From: Capsicum annuum | Lineage: Eukaryota; Streptophyta; Magnoliopsida; Solanales; Solanaceae | DNA length: 64,000 nt | NCBI RefSeq assembly: GCF_002878395.1 | Contig: NC_061120.1 | Location: forward strand, 98,842,654-98,906,653 | Reading direction: 5' to 3' | Part shown: piece by piece, positions 11,798 to 24,805 of the stretch | Position numbering within the stretch: the first letter of the stretch is position 1 | How the letters are laid out: every line of letters starts with the position of its first letter | Notes under the pieces: generated by a model | What the model saw: the letters and a program-made list of their open reading frames with translations, nothing else | What the model was told of the DNA's origin: nothing | Database searches by the model: none | Program-made: the position numbers and the translations under genes

Positions 11798-11826
11798 TGT
11801 CATGACCCGAATTGGGGCTTGGCCAT
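11798..11826 (-). repeat. Outer tip of the E1 3' LTR
   Basis: tgtcatgacccgaattgggg... matches the LTR end at 43881 onward. It is cut after 29 bp by E2, and the rest of the LTR resumes at 28480. Confidence 0.8.
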
Positions 11827-14240
11827 TGTCATGCCCCAAAAATAATAAGAATGAACAATAATCATACACACTTACTCTACAAGTACTCTATGACGTATGC
11901 AAGGTAGCAAGATAATAATGAGCTGGATATTCATTAAGAATCATATATACACATAAGGGAGTTGCATTAAAATAACTATACAAAAAAATACTACATGATG
12001 TCCATGAAGCCTCTAGCCAGTTTGATACTCTATACTACAAGTGCCTAGTTGGCATAGGGCCCATCATGCCCAACTAGGGACCTGTACATGTAATAAAAAA
12101 TACTAGACATAGACTGGACCAGGGAGAGATAGAGCTCACCAAAATATTAGCTGAAAATGGCAATAGGGCCTAATGTGGATGTCTGCTATCTTGAGGATCT
12201 GAGCCTACATCAATATATATAGTGCCCCCAGGATGTCATTACATAAAAACATGTACTGACATAAAAGTAGACAAAATAAACAACATGTACTGGTATGGAA
12301 GGAGATAGAATAATAACTAGACAAGTACAGAAACTCATATGAGTCAAATATCAAAGTGAAAAATATATGAGCGAACAAGTAACATGTATATGATATGAAC
12401 TGGTAACCTATGTATCGATCTTAGTCGCATCTTATATAATATTTTAGGAAAGCGTTCATTATGATGTAGGGCCTATACTCTGCCTAGGTGATGTATTTAT
12501 ACTGTAAGTCATACAAATAATCACAAGATGGCCTACCAAAGGCAATTTGAGGTATGTGTAAAGCATATGTTTCTCAAATACACATTACTATAATCCTGTA
12601 TGTATAACTATAATCGTACTCTGTATCCAGGTATGCCCCACCTAGGGACTCACTATGAGGTTCTACCCATAGGACATATATGCCATATGTTGGCTCAAGT
12701 CAGGAGAAGCCAATACATAACGTTCCAGCTGGCTCCAAATACAAATAATGTCACAAAGACAGGTACGCCTAATTGTTGGGCTCACTATAGTGGTCTGGTC
12801 TCAACCCTATGCACAGAATCACGTCGAGCGATATGCCAAGCCAAACCTATATACCCTCTCATTTTTAATATTTATCAAATAATTCCTTTAAGGCCCGTAA
12901 CATGTGAATTACCATAATGATCGTCTGGCTAACATATATAAGTGTAACTATGTAATTACTATTTACTTTTACTCCTAATGTATAATATATGTATGTATAT
13001 ATATATATATGTTGTGGCCTAAGGGCTTCAAGTAGAGAGGCTTATGATAACATGAAAGTATCATGGAAACTTAACACAAAGAGGGAAAGACAAATACTTA
13101 TAATCTTGATAGTAGAACGAGGGAATGATATGCAAGGTTGTATAAAGATTCTACTCTCGTATTTCATGAGAATTATATTAACATTAATAGGAAGAAGCAC
13201 ATAATGTAGGGTGGTGCCGTATCTGTGAGGGAAGGTTTAGCTTTACATACCTTAGTGCTTTATTAACTACGATAATAATTCGAGCCTCAAGTGATTCAAC
13301 CTGTGAACGTATAGTCTTTATCTTCCCAGCCACTACTTCTTGCTATTTGGTACACAATTCTCTAGCTACAAGGATAACATATATGTCCATGAATAATTTG
13401 TAGGCGTATTTAATAACTTATTACAATAATCTTCACATATGTCTGAAATTAATCGAATTCCTTAACAAGGATTCACAATAGATTCTAGCTTTTCTAATTT
13501 ATACAATTTAATGTAAAATCCACATAATTAATAGGAATCCCTAAAAACTCTTTTCTTATCAAAATTTCATATTTTTTCTCTTTTCTCAAGAAACCCAATT
13601 AGGCAAACCCATTTTAAGAGCTTATACTAAGAATCAAATTAACTATAACTAAATACGTATTCATAATTAAATTCATGAAAGGGATAGAGGGTTTACCTCT
13701 CGAGATTCACTCCTAACTCAAAATATGAAATTGATTCCTCACTGTTGAAGGAAGAGAATGGGACACATAGAGTGAGTATCAATAGCACTGCTTTTTCTCG
13801 CTTTGAAACCATTTCTGCTCAACCAATTTCTCCTTTTTGTATTTGTTGGAAGAAGAAGGAGATGAAACAATATGGCCCTGTATGTTCCCTTTTTTCTTTC
13901 CCTCCTTATATTTGACAAGAGTTCTAGTGAATTCCAAATCCAATCTTTTCCGCTTTGTTTTATTTTGTCAATTACTAGTGCTACTGTACATCATTTTCCA
14001 AACCAAAATTCCCTTTTTTTATTTTCTGTATATTTTAGAAACTAAAGTGGGCCCCACTTAAAAGTAGAAAATTAAGGTTCAAGACTTTTCAATTCTTTTT
14101 TTCTACTAGTAGCAATCATATAACTTATATACACAATAGTTTTGTGTATATCTATGCGCTATAATTCTTTGCAAAATACGCACACCTCATGCTCACTCAA
14201 AGTATTAAATTTGGATTCAAATATTTTCCAAGGTTTTACA
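11827..14240 (-). repeat. E2 3' LTR
   Basis: 2414 bp, tgtcatgcccc...aaggttttaca. Homologous to the two pieces of the 5' LTR (about 17 differences counted in 190 bp near 13020-13200 versus 27265-27445). It holds an imperfect ~40-bp repeat around 12235-12340 (acatgtactggtatg...) and an AT run at 12990-13010. Confidence 0.9.
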
Positions 14241-14264
14241 ATCTCCCCCGTTATTCGTCCTCGA
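14241..14264 (-). other. E2 polypurine tract region
   Basis: On the minus strand GAATAACGGGGGAGAT immediately precedes the LTR start TGTAAAACC. Confidence 0.85.
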
Positions 14265-16060
14265 ATGATACTTATAGGTTACTATCCATTCCACGATGAT
14301 CTAAGACATCCATTATATCATTTAGCCTACTCCGGTCTTACTTTATCAAATGATAAGGCCTTGAAATTTGCCTAACTCCCCAAATTTTCAAAAAATTCAC
14401 CAGAGTTTTCTTTGTAAATAGGCCCATCGGGTACCTGTTAGCTAACCAAAATACATCCCAATACGCTTCACAGAGCTTCACAACACATATAATACAGCTA
14501 ATACATAAGGCTCCTCTTGGCCTTAAACTAAAAAATAATAGTACATCAGGATCCTCTTGGCCTTAAACACCATTAAAAGTCAAAAATAACCATGTTACTT
14601 ACCTTATACTCTGCATGTGCATGCTATTTCCATGTAAATCTCAAGAATCATAGGCACAAATCATTTACCTAAACATATCAGGTAAGAATCAGATATCAAC
14701 AAAACAATATATAGTAGAAACTAATGATCATATAAAGGGACAAGTAAATCAAGAACTTTCTAATAGTTTTTGAAATAAATAAGTGTATTTAGTTTTCATA
14801 TCCGTTTATGCTTCCCAAGTGGCTTCTTCTATCTTCTGGTTCCTCCAAAGTACCTTAACCAAAATTATGTCTTTAATTCTCAACTTTTTGACTTGTCGAT
14901 CTAATATATCCACAGGGACTTCCTTAAATGATATGTTTCCAGCAAGTTCAATACGCTCTCTAGGGATGATGCGAGACGACTCTCCTAATCATTTACGTAG
15001 CATAGTCACATAAAAAATAGGATGCACTGCAACTAACTTTGGAGGTAATTCTAGCTCATAGGCTATCTGGCTAATTCTATGAATAACTCCGTAGAGCCAA
15101 ATATACCTGGGACACAACTTACCCTTTTCCCAAATTGCATAATGCCCTTCGTAGGTGACACCTTCAAGAACACAAAATCATTAACATGAAATTCTAATTC
15201 TCTATATCATACATATACGTACGAAATTTGTATAAGCTGGGCAATTTTCAACTGCCCTCATATCAATTTAACCTTTTTGATAGTTTGATGGACTAGATCT
15301 AGACCCAATACTTGTGTCTCTCCTACTTCGAACTAACCAATAGGCGATCTATATCATCTCCCATATAGAGCTTCAAATAGAGCCATTCCAATGCTGGAGT
15401 AATAACTGTTATTATAAGTAAATTCTATTAAAGGCAAATGATAATCCCAATTACCTTAAAAATCCAGCACGCACTCTCTAAACGTATCTTTGAGCATCTG
15501 AATGGTGCGCTTGGCTTGACCATATGTCTGTGGATGAAATGCAGTACTAATGTTCACTTACATACCCAAGCTCCTACGAAATGATTTCCAAAACTAAGCT
15601 TTAAATGGGGAATCTCTATCTTAAATAATAGACATAGGGGCCCCATATAAGCGAACAATCTCTTTTACGTATAGTTCAGCATAATCTTCAGTTGAGCTAA
15701 TAGATTTAACTGGAAGAAAATGGGCTGATTTCATTAACCAATCAACTATTACCTAAATAGAGTCGTGCTTCCGATAAGAAAAAGGTAAGCCTACAACGAA
15801 GTCCATATTAATAGCATCCCATTTCCACATAGACTACTAAAGGTTTGATCTAGGCCACTGGGTATCTATTGTTCCGCTTTCACTTGCTGACAATTGGAGC
15901 ATTGTACCACATATTCTACTATATCTTTCTTCATGTCTTTCCATAAGTAGATCTCTTTAAGATCATGATGCATTTTTGTAGAGCCGGGATGGATTAAATA
16001 ACGAGATCAATATGCCTTAATCATAATCTATTGTCTCAACCCATCTATATCTGGTACATA
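14265..16060 (-). pseudogene. E2 integrase remnant
   Basis: The HHCC zinc-binding part is near 15970-15880 (MHHDLKEIYLWKDMKKD, then CSNCQQVKA). The catalytic core holds WLMKSAHFLPVKSI, GAPMSII, and FHPQTYGQAKRTIQ at about 15520-15480. The conserved DGQAER Glu is replaced by Lys (codon 15510-15512), which would inactivate the enzyme. Then come [14 protein letters not shown] near 15440 and a C-terminal domain with KVSPTKGIMQFGK near 15150. The final part near 14900-14800 is degenerate. Several internal stops are present. Confidence 0.75.
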
Positions 16061-16870
16061 TAATCTATCTCGACACCTCAAAGTACCATCGCCCGCTAGC
16101 CCAAATGCTAAGACTCAATATTGTTGAATCCCATCTCTATATTAGAATAGTAAGAGGTCATCATACTGTCTTTGCTTAACCAATGCCACGAGTGATGAAT
16201 CGGTTGTATTAAGTACCACAACTTCACCATATTCGGAATGCATAAGGCAAAAGCCAAGATTGGCCAATTTGTGAACATCTCTTGCTACTTCCCACTGAAT
16301 AAGTGACAGATATGCTAGAATACCTATGGATAGTCGACTAAGAGAGCCAGTTATAAGGTTACCTTTTCCCGGATGATAGAGAATATTGACATCATAATCC
16401 TTCAGTAACTTTAGCCGCCTTCTTTGCCTCAAGTTCAACTCTTTCTACTTGAATAACTATTGATGACTCTTATGATCCATAAAGATATCAACATGCACTC
16501 CATATAAATAATGGTTCCATATTTTAAGTGCGAATACCAAGAAGCATACTACACTGCACTAGGATGCAACCCAAACCAACACCTTAAGCATCATCGTACA
16601 CTACATATCCTTCTGTAACCTCTAGTGAGGCTAATACCGGTACTGTAGTCAATCTATGTTTCAACTCTTGGAAGCTTCTTTCACAAGCATCTGAGCACTG
16701 GCACTTAACTGCTTTCTACGTCAATTTGGTAAATAGGGTAGAAATAGAGGAAAAGCCCTCCATAAATCTCCTATAGTAACCGGCTAGCCCCAAGAAACTA
16801 TGCACCTCAGTAGAAGTGGTTGGTCGAGGCCAATTCTTCATAGTTATTATCTTCTAAAAATCTACTCTGA
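16061..16870 (-). pseudogene. E2 RNase H remnant
   Basis: The best block is 16438-16142: MNLRQRRRLKLLKDYDVN, then ILYHPGKGNLITGSLSRL, the C-terminal end of the gypsy RNase H, where VADALSR has become ITGSLSR. It is followed by the usual linker to the integrase. Upstream (16870-16440) the RT-RNase H connection is recognisable only in pieces (LGCIL near 16560) with several stops. Confidence 0.7.
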
Positions 16871-17600
16871 TGCCTTCTCCAGATACACATGACTAAGAAA
16901 AGCTACTGAGATCAACCGAAACTCATACTTAGAGAACTTAGCATACAATTGGTACTGACCTCAAATGATCTGCATGCTCAACTTCATTACATGAATATAT
17001 CAGAATATCATATATAAATAAAATTATGTACATATCAAGAAAAGCTTTGAAAATTCTGTTCATCACGTCCATGAAGGCTTCCGGAGCATTCATTAGTCCA
17101 AATGGCATAACAAGAAACTCAAAGTGCCCGTATTTTGTTTGGAAGGCTGTTTTGTGAATATCTGTTTCACTAATTCTTAATTGGTGATAAACGAACCTCA
17201 AATTGATCTTTGAAAAACATTTAAATCCCTGTAATTGATTGAACAAATCATCTATTCAGGGGATAGGGTACATATTCCTTATTGTCACTTTGTTCAACTA
17301 CCTATAATCTAGACACATTCACAACGTGCCATCTTTGTTACGTATAAAAAATACTAGCATACCCCAAGGTGATATACTGGTCTGAATAAAACCTTTATCA
17401 AGTAAGTCCCTTAACTATTCTTTTAGCTCTTTTAGTTCTGCAGACACCATTCTATAAGGAAGAATTAATATCGGTTGGGTATCGAAATCCACATCAATAC
17501 CAAAATTGATCTCTCTAACAGGAGGTAATCTAGGGAGTTCATTAGGAAATACATCTAAGTACTCATTCACCACTTTTATAGATTCTACAGTCGGTAGCTA
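16871..17600 (-). pseudogene. E2 reverse transcriptase remnant
   Basis: The order is LPYRMVSAELKELKE (near 17470-17420), [19 protein letters not shown] (17400-17345), LDYR and LNKVTIRNMYPIP (17310-17260). Then a long frame at 17246-16938 reads [19 protein letters not shown] and [19 protein letters not shown]. The catalytic box is FIYDILIYS: the second residue of the FIDD/FVDD motif is Tyr (codon 17010-17012), which removes a metal-binding Asp. Stops occur near 17420 and 17305. Confidence 0.8.
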
Positions 17601-18290
17601 CCCGTCGGCCTCAATGTCTTTCACTTAGACTAGGTGATAAACATGCCTTTGAAATAAGCTTTTGTGCCTTAAGAAATGAAATAAACCTCCCTCTAAGAAT
17701 CATAGAGTCACTCTTCCACTCTAAGACTAACTCTCCTAGGAAGTGGAAATGGGCTATTTTGGATTCACAATCAACTGTGGAATAGTAATATGATAACCAA
17801 TCCATATCCATAATAACATCAAAGTCAACTATTTTAAGTTCAATCAGATTACACAATGCAGTAATCTACATACTGTCACCACACAATTATAATAAACCCA
17901 TATAACTATAATAGAATATCCTAGTGGAGTCGATACCGCAAATGGTTTGCGTAACAACTCCAGATCTATTCCAAACTTCTTAACAACAAATAGATTAACA
18001 TATAACAAGGTAGATCCTAGGTCTATCAAGGAATATACATCATGTGAAAGGACAGATAAGGTGACCGTGACCACATCTGGAGATACCATTAAGTCTTTTC
18101 GACCAGCTAATGCATATATACGGTTCGGGCCTATGCTTGAATCAAGCTCTCTACCCCTTATAGACCCTCTGCCTATTAATGCATGGGGACTGCAAAAAGA
18201 AGAAGGAACTGATGAAGATGAAGATAAAGTTGATACAAACCCTATAAGATGTGATCGATTACCTTTACCTTTATCTCTGTGATATAGACA
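17601..18290 (-). pseudogene. E2 aspartic protease remnant
   Basis: The retropepsin turn is VYSLIDLGSTLLYV (about 18040-18000), with the catalytic Asp kept and DPGST/DSGST changed to DLGST. It is followed by FGIDLELLRKPFAVSTPLG (to 17920) and, across a frameshift, LIELKIVDFDVIMDMDWL at 17850-17795, the typical C-terminal helix. The PR-RT linker follows (ILRGRFISFLKAQKLISK). The Ser-rich stretch before it (18270-18150) lies between the gag knuckle and the protease. Confidence 0.75.
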
Positions 18291-19483
18291 ATGACGTACT
18301 ATATGGAGCTCTATGACATACCAATAATATACATTTAAACCATGCTGACACTTTCCTTTATGAGCTCCACCACGTGGCCTGCATGTAGGTTGAGGTGGTT
18401 ACCCTCGTCTAGTTTCTCTTTGAGGCTGTAAGTTTGGTGCTCTTGAAGACCGAATCTATTAATAACTGTGCCTCAAAAACTAACCTGAAGCCTTATATAT
18501 GGAGTGCATAGCTAACTGGGTCTTCCTAGGTGGCCCTCTATTAGTGAAAGCTCCACTGTTTATAATGGATAGATGTCCTAGCTCTCTTACTCTGCTCTTT
18601 TTCACTATCTAATTCACGATTATGTTTATCTTCCTTTATCTGCTGAGCACACGCCGTGATTCTTGCTATATCCAAATCTTTATTCATAGCAGAAACAGAA
18701 AGAAAGTCCTTTAAGGGGCCTACAAGGCAATTCACAAAGTGATGAATTTGTAATGTCTGCATGCTAACCACCTCTGGAGCATATCTAGGCAACTGTGTAA
18801 ACCACAAATAGTACTCCTTGAGACTAAGATTACCCTGATTTAAAGATAAAAGTTCATCCATCTTTGCTTCTCTAAGCTCTAATGGCATGAATGCTCCATA
18901 AAGGATTTTACAAATCTTATCCATACTACTGGGAGAACTTTTAGACTTTTTTAGGAAATCCACAATCATACCAATAAACAAAAACATATTTTAGTCGATG
19001 GGTGGCCAATTCAACTTCATCTGTGTTCGATACCCGCATCACCTTACAGATTGTATGAGTCTCATTAATGAACTATTGAGGGTCCTCTGCAATCTTAGAA
19101 CCTATGAATTTTGGTGGATACATATGAAGGAAATATTTGATCTTAGATTCGGCTATCCCTCCTTGAGTAGCAACAGGTACATCCACATTCTGTCTTTGGT
19201 CCTGAGCGGCAACCAATTATGTAAGAAACTATATTGCTCCCTTAAAATCTGGGTCTGGGGCACCTGAGGGGGATAGGAGATACTTAGGAACCCCTGGAGG
19301 TGCAGAAGCCCCTATAGGTCCTTCGATTCTCGGCATTTGAGAACCTAAAGGTATAGAACCTAACAAGCTTTCTTGGGTTTTATTCTGATCCACTTATACA
19401 GAAGATTGCTTAGTAATGGTTGCCTACTGAGTAGTGCCAGTAGTGGCCTACTGGAATGCTTTATCCTTCTCTATAGCTGACAT
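18291..19483 (-). pseudogene. E2 gag remnant
   Basis: A plausible start ATG is at 19483 (MSAIEKDKAF), followed by stops. The gag core frame 18987-18541 carries KMDELLSLNQGNLSLKEY, WFTQLPRYAPEVV and a basic end (EKEQSKRART), as in Retrotrans_gag of chromovirus-like gypsy elements. Remnants of the knuckle lie near 18370-18300. Gag would build the particle that packages the RNA. Confidence 0.75.
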
Positions 19484-19680
19484 GGTCTGTATCACAAATT
19501 AGCAGAATAGGAGTCAAAAGTAATTTCCTATGACTTAACTCTATTGCACGGTCTAGATTGTTAATGAAGGTTAAATTCCTAAATGTACAAGTAGTTCCTT
19601 AATTATAAATATTGTGTGCAACACATCGATAAGTAAGGTTTTACTAGACATGGATTCATAGACTCCCCGGGACACCTGAA

Positions 19681-19698
19681 CCTAGGCTCTGATACCAA
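19681..19698 (-). other. E2 primer-binding site (initiator Met tRNA)
   Basis: On the minus strand TTGGTATCAGAGCCTAGG, the standard plant iMet tRNA primer site, lies three bases inside the 5' LTR end (19702). No decay is visible. Confidence 0.95.
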
Positions 19699-19701
19699 GT
19701 T

Positions 19702-20178
19702 TGTCACGTCCTAAATTAATAAGGACGAACAAGGACCATACGCTCTTACTCTATAAGTACTCAATAATGTATGCGAGGTTACAAGATAATAACGAGCATA
19801 AGATTCATTAAGATTCATATATACACATAAGGGAGTTACATTAACAAAACTAAACAAGATAACACTACATGATATCCATGAAGCCTCAAGCCAGTTTGAC
19901 ACGCTATACTACAAGTGACTAGTTGACATAGGGCCCGTCATGCCTAACTAGGGACCTGTACATGTAATAAAAAATACTAGACTGGGTCTAGGGAGAGATG
20001 AAGCGCACTAAAATATCAGTTGAAAATGGCAATAGGGCCTAATGTGGGTGTCTTCTATCTTGATGATTTGAGCATGCATCAATAAACATGGTGCCCCTAG
20101 GATGTCAGTACATTAAAAACATGTACTGGTATGAAAGAAGACAGAATAAAAAACATGTACTAATTTGAAAGCAGACAT
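19702..20178 (-). repeat. E2 5' LTR, U5-side piece
   Basis: tgtcacgtccta... matches 11827 to about 12310 of the 3' LTR and is cut at about 20178 by E3. Confidence 0.85.
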
Positions 20179-20313
20179 GTCAGGAGGAAGTGTGATAAAA
20201 AGAAAAATAAAAGAAACCAAACAAAAAAACTAAACTATTTACAACTCAATGTAGCTAAACTAAGAATAAGATAGTTGGCAAACTACAAGTCCCTGACAAC
20301 GATGCCAAAAACT
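20179..20313 (-). other. Extra E3 leader and PBS outside its left LTR
   Basis: Homologous to 24672-24805 (shared blocks taactcaatgtagctaaact-like and the PBS, here ccctgacaacgatgccaaaa at 20291-20310). A normal single insertion would not have internal sequence here. It implies an unequal exchange that left a partial tandem. Confidence 0.8.
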
Positions 20314-21999
20314 TGACAGCGTTCAAGCACATACACAAGTGTACGTGGTCTTATCAAGTAGTAAAATGGCTTCAAGAAAGCCCAAATATCGATCTCTCAT
20401 GGAATTGCATTTGCCGACAATCCAATTCTAGTTCACCAATTGATAAAAGGTAAACAAAAAGGTTTTATAATTTTAAACTAAAAAGAAATTAAACTAATGC
20501 GGAAAAATAATGACTTTGGACAATCAAAGGATAGAAGCCCAGGGTTAGGGCTTAAGAATAATCATAATACGTTATGAACTTCTTTCATTAAATTGCTTAT
20601 ATTTATTGTTGATTCATAGGGTTAATCGCATGATTATGGTTTCCCAACCTCTAATCCTTTACCTAAATTGAACCTTACAACTACATCATTGAGCGGGGAT
20701 GTAATGGTCCACTTAAGTTCTTTAAGCTATTATCCTACGTGTGAATCAAGTAAGGCATCTAAGTACATCCCTATCCTAGATACTAATATGAATTCCTTAT
20801 TTCATAAAGAAACACAAACCATACTTTGCTTATTCCCATGTTCTATCGCCCTATTTTCTCTCCCGAGTTCACAAGGTTGACAATTGATGTATTCTAAGAG
20901 TCGCGAAACCTTAAAATAGTTATAACAAGAATAAACAACCAACCAATAATGATAAGAAAATAAAAAAAAATTAATTAAAAAAAAAAGTAGTCATGATCTT
21001 GGCCTTAACCCCGAAAAGGGAGTTTAGTCGCTAATGGAAATATTCATCATCCAATCTCTTGGATTGAGGATACAAACCATAAAGAAAACTAAATTAAAGA
21101 ATGATAAAAACTAAAAAAATGTTGGGGTATCCTCCAATATCTTCCAATGAAGTTGAAAAGTAATTATAAACATTTATAAAGTTTTATTTATAGCAATAGG
21201 GTAAGCCCAAGCCGTGTTGGCCAAGGAATCAACGTGCAGTCCAGGGGTGAAAAGGAGCGGGCGATGCATGCTATATTCCATAGGAATGGAGCAGGATAAG
21301 CACATATATTACCCTTACCCACTATTTTGGGTCCCTTATGAGTCTTTTGGTGTGTATCACATGCCAATAAAAATTTTCACATGGTCTCACTCGCTCAAGA
21401 TATTTCAGTTGTCCAAATTTATGTTAAGTTGCGTATTGTGCTTCCGTGATCCATTCCAAGCCTTTTTGAGTTGTTTCCACTTGATTTGAAGCTTTAATAT
21501 CCTTAATAATTATAATAATCCATTAAAAAAGAATCCTGTATCATTAAACACAACAATTTAGGGCTCAAAACAATACAACATTCAAGACAGAGAACTAAAA
21601 ACACGAGCTAAGAATAGGCTTCATTCACTTTGATTTCAAAGTCATTGTTTTGACTCTTGTCTTGATCCAATTGACCCTTGAAAATTACCAACAAGTTATT
21701 TCATATGTAATTGGACAATAAAAACCTTAGGAACTCATTAAACACGTTAGAACCCAATACAAAATACTAGACAAACACCTCTCTCAAGCTAGTCACACTA
21801 ATTTTTTCGATTGACTTCTAAATGATCAATTTGAATCAAAACTTGTGTGGAAACACTATTAAACATTGTAAACACATACATGGACACTTAAATGCACATT
21901 TATATCATTATCACTACATTAAGCACATGAATAATCTTCAAAACAAGGCTAAAAAGGCTAGAATAGCAACGCTAAAATGCATAAATTCACCCAACATCA
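20314..21999 (-). repeat. E3 left LTR (3' LTR of the internal region)
   Basis: TG...CA (ttgacagcg...cccaacatca). Homologous over its full length to 24806-26490 and to the E7 LTR. Confidence 0.9.
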
Positions 22000-22018
22000 C
22001 CACCCCACACTTAAAGCC
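22000..22018 (-). other. E3 polypurine tract
   Basis: On the minus strand TTTAAGTGTGGGGTGG lies directly before the LTR start TGATGTTGGG. A similar purine tract recurs at 23383-23402 (aagtgtggggtgg). Confidence 0.8.
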
Positions 22019-24273
22019 TTGTTCGGCCCCGAACATTTCTTAACTATAAACATCATGAGCTGAAGAGACTCCACACTTTTACTACATGAAATAAACTCAA
22101 GCTAGTACTACAATGACTACATAGAATGCAAGTTTATAACACTACGCATGTTATACACAATTGAACGCTCACGAATCCTACTCTAAAAAATCGTAACCTC
22201 AAGAATTGACTCAATACATGGAAAACTCATGCATATTGCTCAATATAAGACATCATACAAATCACCCACTTTCATCAAACATGTGCCCTCTCAACAAGAG
22301 ATTTATCCATAAATACTCACAATAATGCAATTATCATAATGGGTATACAAATCAGGTTACGCTCACTCTCACAAAGAATTCACAAATTTCACATAATGAA
22401 CCATAGGCTTACCCTTAGTGTCATACTCCACTTAATATTAGAATGTGAAGTTTAGTATCAATTAGGTCTTTTTCGAGTTGTAATGTAGGCTAAGGGATGG
22501 GTAGGACCTATTTTGGCCAAGAATAGTGACTATCTTTCCTAAGCTCTTTAATTCACTACATCATACATTTAAAACCAATTTCCAACAACTAAATTAAACC
22601 ATTTTTTGACTTCCTCATTCTTTTGTTTTTGCCCAATCTCTTTTAAGTATTTTCACAAACACATAGAGGGCGTATTGTTTATTCCTTCAAGATTTATTTT
22701 TTTTCCTTTACACAACTTTGGAATATTTCTAACACCATATACATCACTCCCAACCAGCACGTATCCAATATAAACACCAATAACTCTTACCTTGGGGCAT
22801 CAATTTCGTCTTTTTCTTCTTTAATTTCTCAAACTACTTACTAAATTAATTTTTTACTAAATAACTTAGGACCCTTTTTGGATCAAACTAAGGTTCATAA
22901 AAGAAGATATTAGGCTACTTATGTGGCTACCAAAAAAAAGGCTAAAGTATCAATGAGGGTTAAATAGGATAATGTACAAAGGGTAGGACAAATAGATGGT
23001 ATAAAACAAGGCTATCAAGGAAATGCCTATATCATCTCCTAAACCCACATTCTTTATTTTACTTCAAACACACACCAGGAAAGTTCTAGACATGACATCC
23101 AACAAGGAATATACAAAAATGTCACACGCACATGGCACATGCTTAAATCAATAGGATCATTACAGACTCCCAACCAAACAATAGCATGAAATCAAATTTT
23201 AAGCCAAAAAGTACAAGAGTAAAAAACTTAAGCCTAGGAGTCTCAAAAATAGCAATTCACTTATTCAACATGCTTTTATCAAACAAAACACTTGCACCAT
23301 GCAATCAAAAATAGAACCAACAAGAATATCTCACTTATTCCTAACCCAATTTTTTTATAAATTAAGCCAAAAATTGGAAATTTCCCCACCCCACACTTAA
23401 AATTTTACTTTGTCCTTAAAGTGAATTTAAAGTAAGAGATAGAAATACTCTCTGAGGCCCCTAGGTCTAGCTAGTAGCATCTTTTTGCATCCAAAAGGAT
23501 TCGGGGGACCCCATACTCAGTCTTTGCCATGCTTCTTAGCTCAAGTTTATGGTACTCAGACTTTCCATTAACTAGTGAATCAACCAAAAACAAAAACTAT
23601 ATGAAGTAAGAACTAAAAACTAAAAAGAAAACATACCTTAGCTTGGTTTACCTCCCAAAAAGCACCTAATTTAGTGTTTCGGCATGACCTAATCAACTTT
23701 TTTCTCCACCATGATGATATGGATTTCGCCCCCAACATTGTATCTATCTTCTTGTCTCGCTCATAGGGTGGTGGTACAAAGATTAAGGTACCAGGTAATA
23801 AAATATGCATGGTAAACCACTCAGACTTAAAGTGATGGGTGTTTTTATGTTGCTTATCCTGTGTAAAATTAAGAATATAGGATTCTTATTCCTCATCTTT
23901 ACACTCTTTCACTACTTTTAAATGATTCCACAGAAAGACATCATCTAAGCATAATGTAGAACATTGCTTTAATGAGGCCCAACAACCCCACTTTAAAATT
24001 CACTCTATCTATAAGACCCTCACTCTAATTCACTTCCTTAATTTCAGTCTTAAGAAAAAGATTACACTTGAATGGCTGCGATTCATATGGTGGTGGTGGT
24101 AACTTCTTAACCTATTCAGCAATTTCAGTTTTTGAGTACTCAGACTTTTTTGAATTTTCAACAACTTTGTCTTCAATAGGTTGGGAAATCAACTATGCAT
24201 CTACCTCCTTAATTGTGTTTGAATATTCTTCATTGGGATCTATACTATTACTTAATGTGATTGCAATTACTTG
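22019..24273 (-). other. E3 internal non-coding region
   Basis: About 2.25 kb between the gag remnant and the polypurine tract. I see no protease, RT, RNase H or integrase motif on either strand. A short frame at 23810-23613 is the only sizeable one and is not recognised. This stretch takes the place of pol, consistent with a non-autonomous element that would need pol proteins from a relative. Confidence 0.6.
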
Positions 24274-24675
24274 TCAATTATCACTTGATAAATCACCTTG
24301 AGGTCTGGTATTATATACCTGCTGTACTTGCCCTACCTGGATCACCAAGTTTTTGATGATAATTTGCTGACGCTCTAAACTGGCCCCATAGCTCTGTATA
24401 TCTACTGACATCTGTTCTTGATCATCTAGAATTTGTTTCAACATCTCTTCTAAATTGCTCATTTAAATTGAGGCCTGGTAACTCTGAACCTACGGCTGTT
24501 GAAACTGTTGCTGCTGATTATAGACGTTTACATAGTATTGCCTTTGATCATAGACCACAAAAATTATTGAAACAGAATTGATAGCATGCATATATTTAGA
24601 TTGACCACTATTGCCATAAACCATACACCATATAGAATCGTCATCACTTGAAAACCATCTATCCCAGACCGCCAT
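24274..24675 (-). pseudogene. E3 gag C-terminal remnant
   Basis: A damaged knuckle region reads IWCMVYGNSGQSKYMHAINS: Cys to Tyr, His to Gln and Cys to Tyr relative to WCMVCGNSGHSKDMC-type gags. It is followed by a Gln-rich run (NQQQQFQQP). In the next frame comes SNLEEMLKQILDDQEQMS ending VYNTRPQGDLSSD, the usual Athila-type gag tail. E7 gag has the matching upstream part. The particle-forming core of gag is absent. Confidence 0.75.
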
Positions 24676-24780
24676 GTCAAGAAGTATGATAAAAAGAAAA
24701 ATAAAACAAACTAAATAAAAGCTAAACTAGTTACAACTCAATGTAGCTAAACTAAAAATAAGATACTTTCAAATCTACAA

Positions 24781-24802
24781 GTCCTCGGCAACGGCGGCAA
24801 AA
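24781..24802 (-). other. E3 primer-binding site, tRNA-Asp type
   Basis: On the minus strand TTTTGCCGCCGTTGCCGAGG, close to TGGCGCCGTTGCCGGGGAC, adjacent to the LTR end at 24806. Confidence 0.8.
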
Positions 24803-24805
24803 TCT

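Noticed and set aside
17947..18282. Plus-strand frame of 111 codons
   Set aside because: It is antisense to the E2 protease and the gag-protease spacer, whose motifs are clear on the minus strand.
22000..24270. Host gene between the E3 LTRs
   Set aside because: No long frame or splice-like pattern was found, and the region is bounded by a polypurine tract and a gag tail, so it is element-internal.
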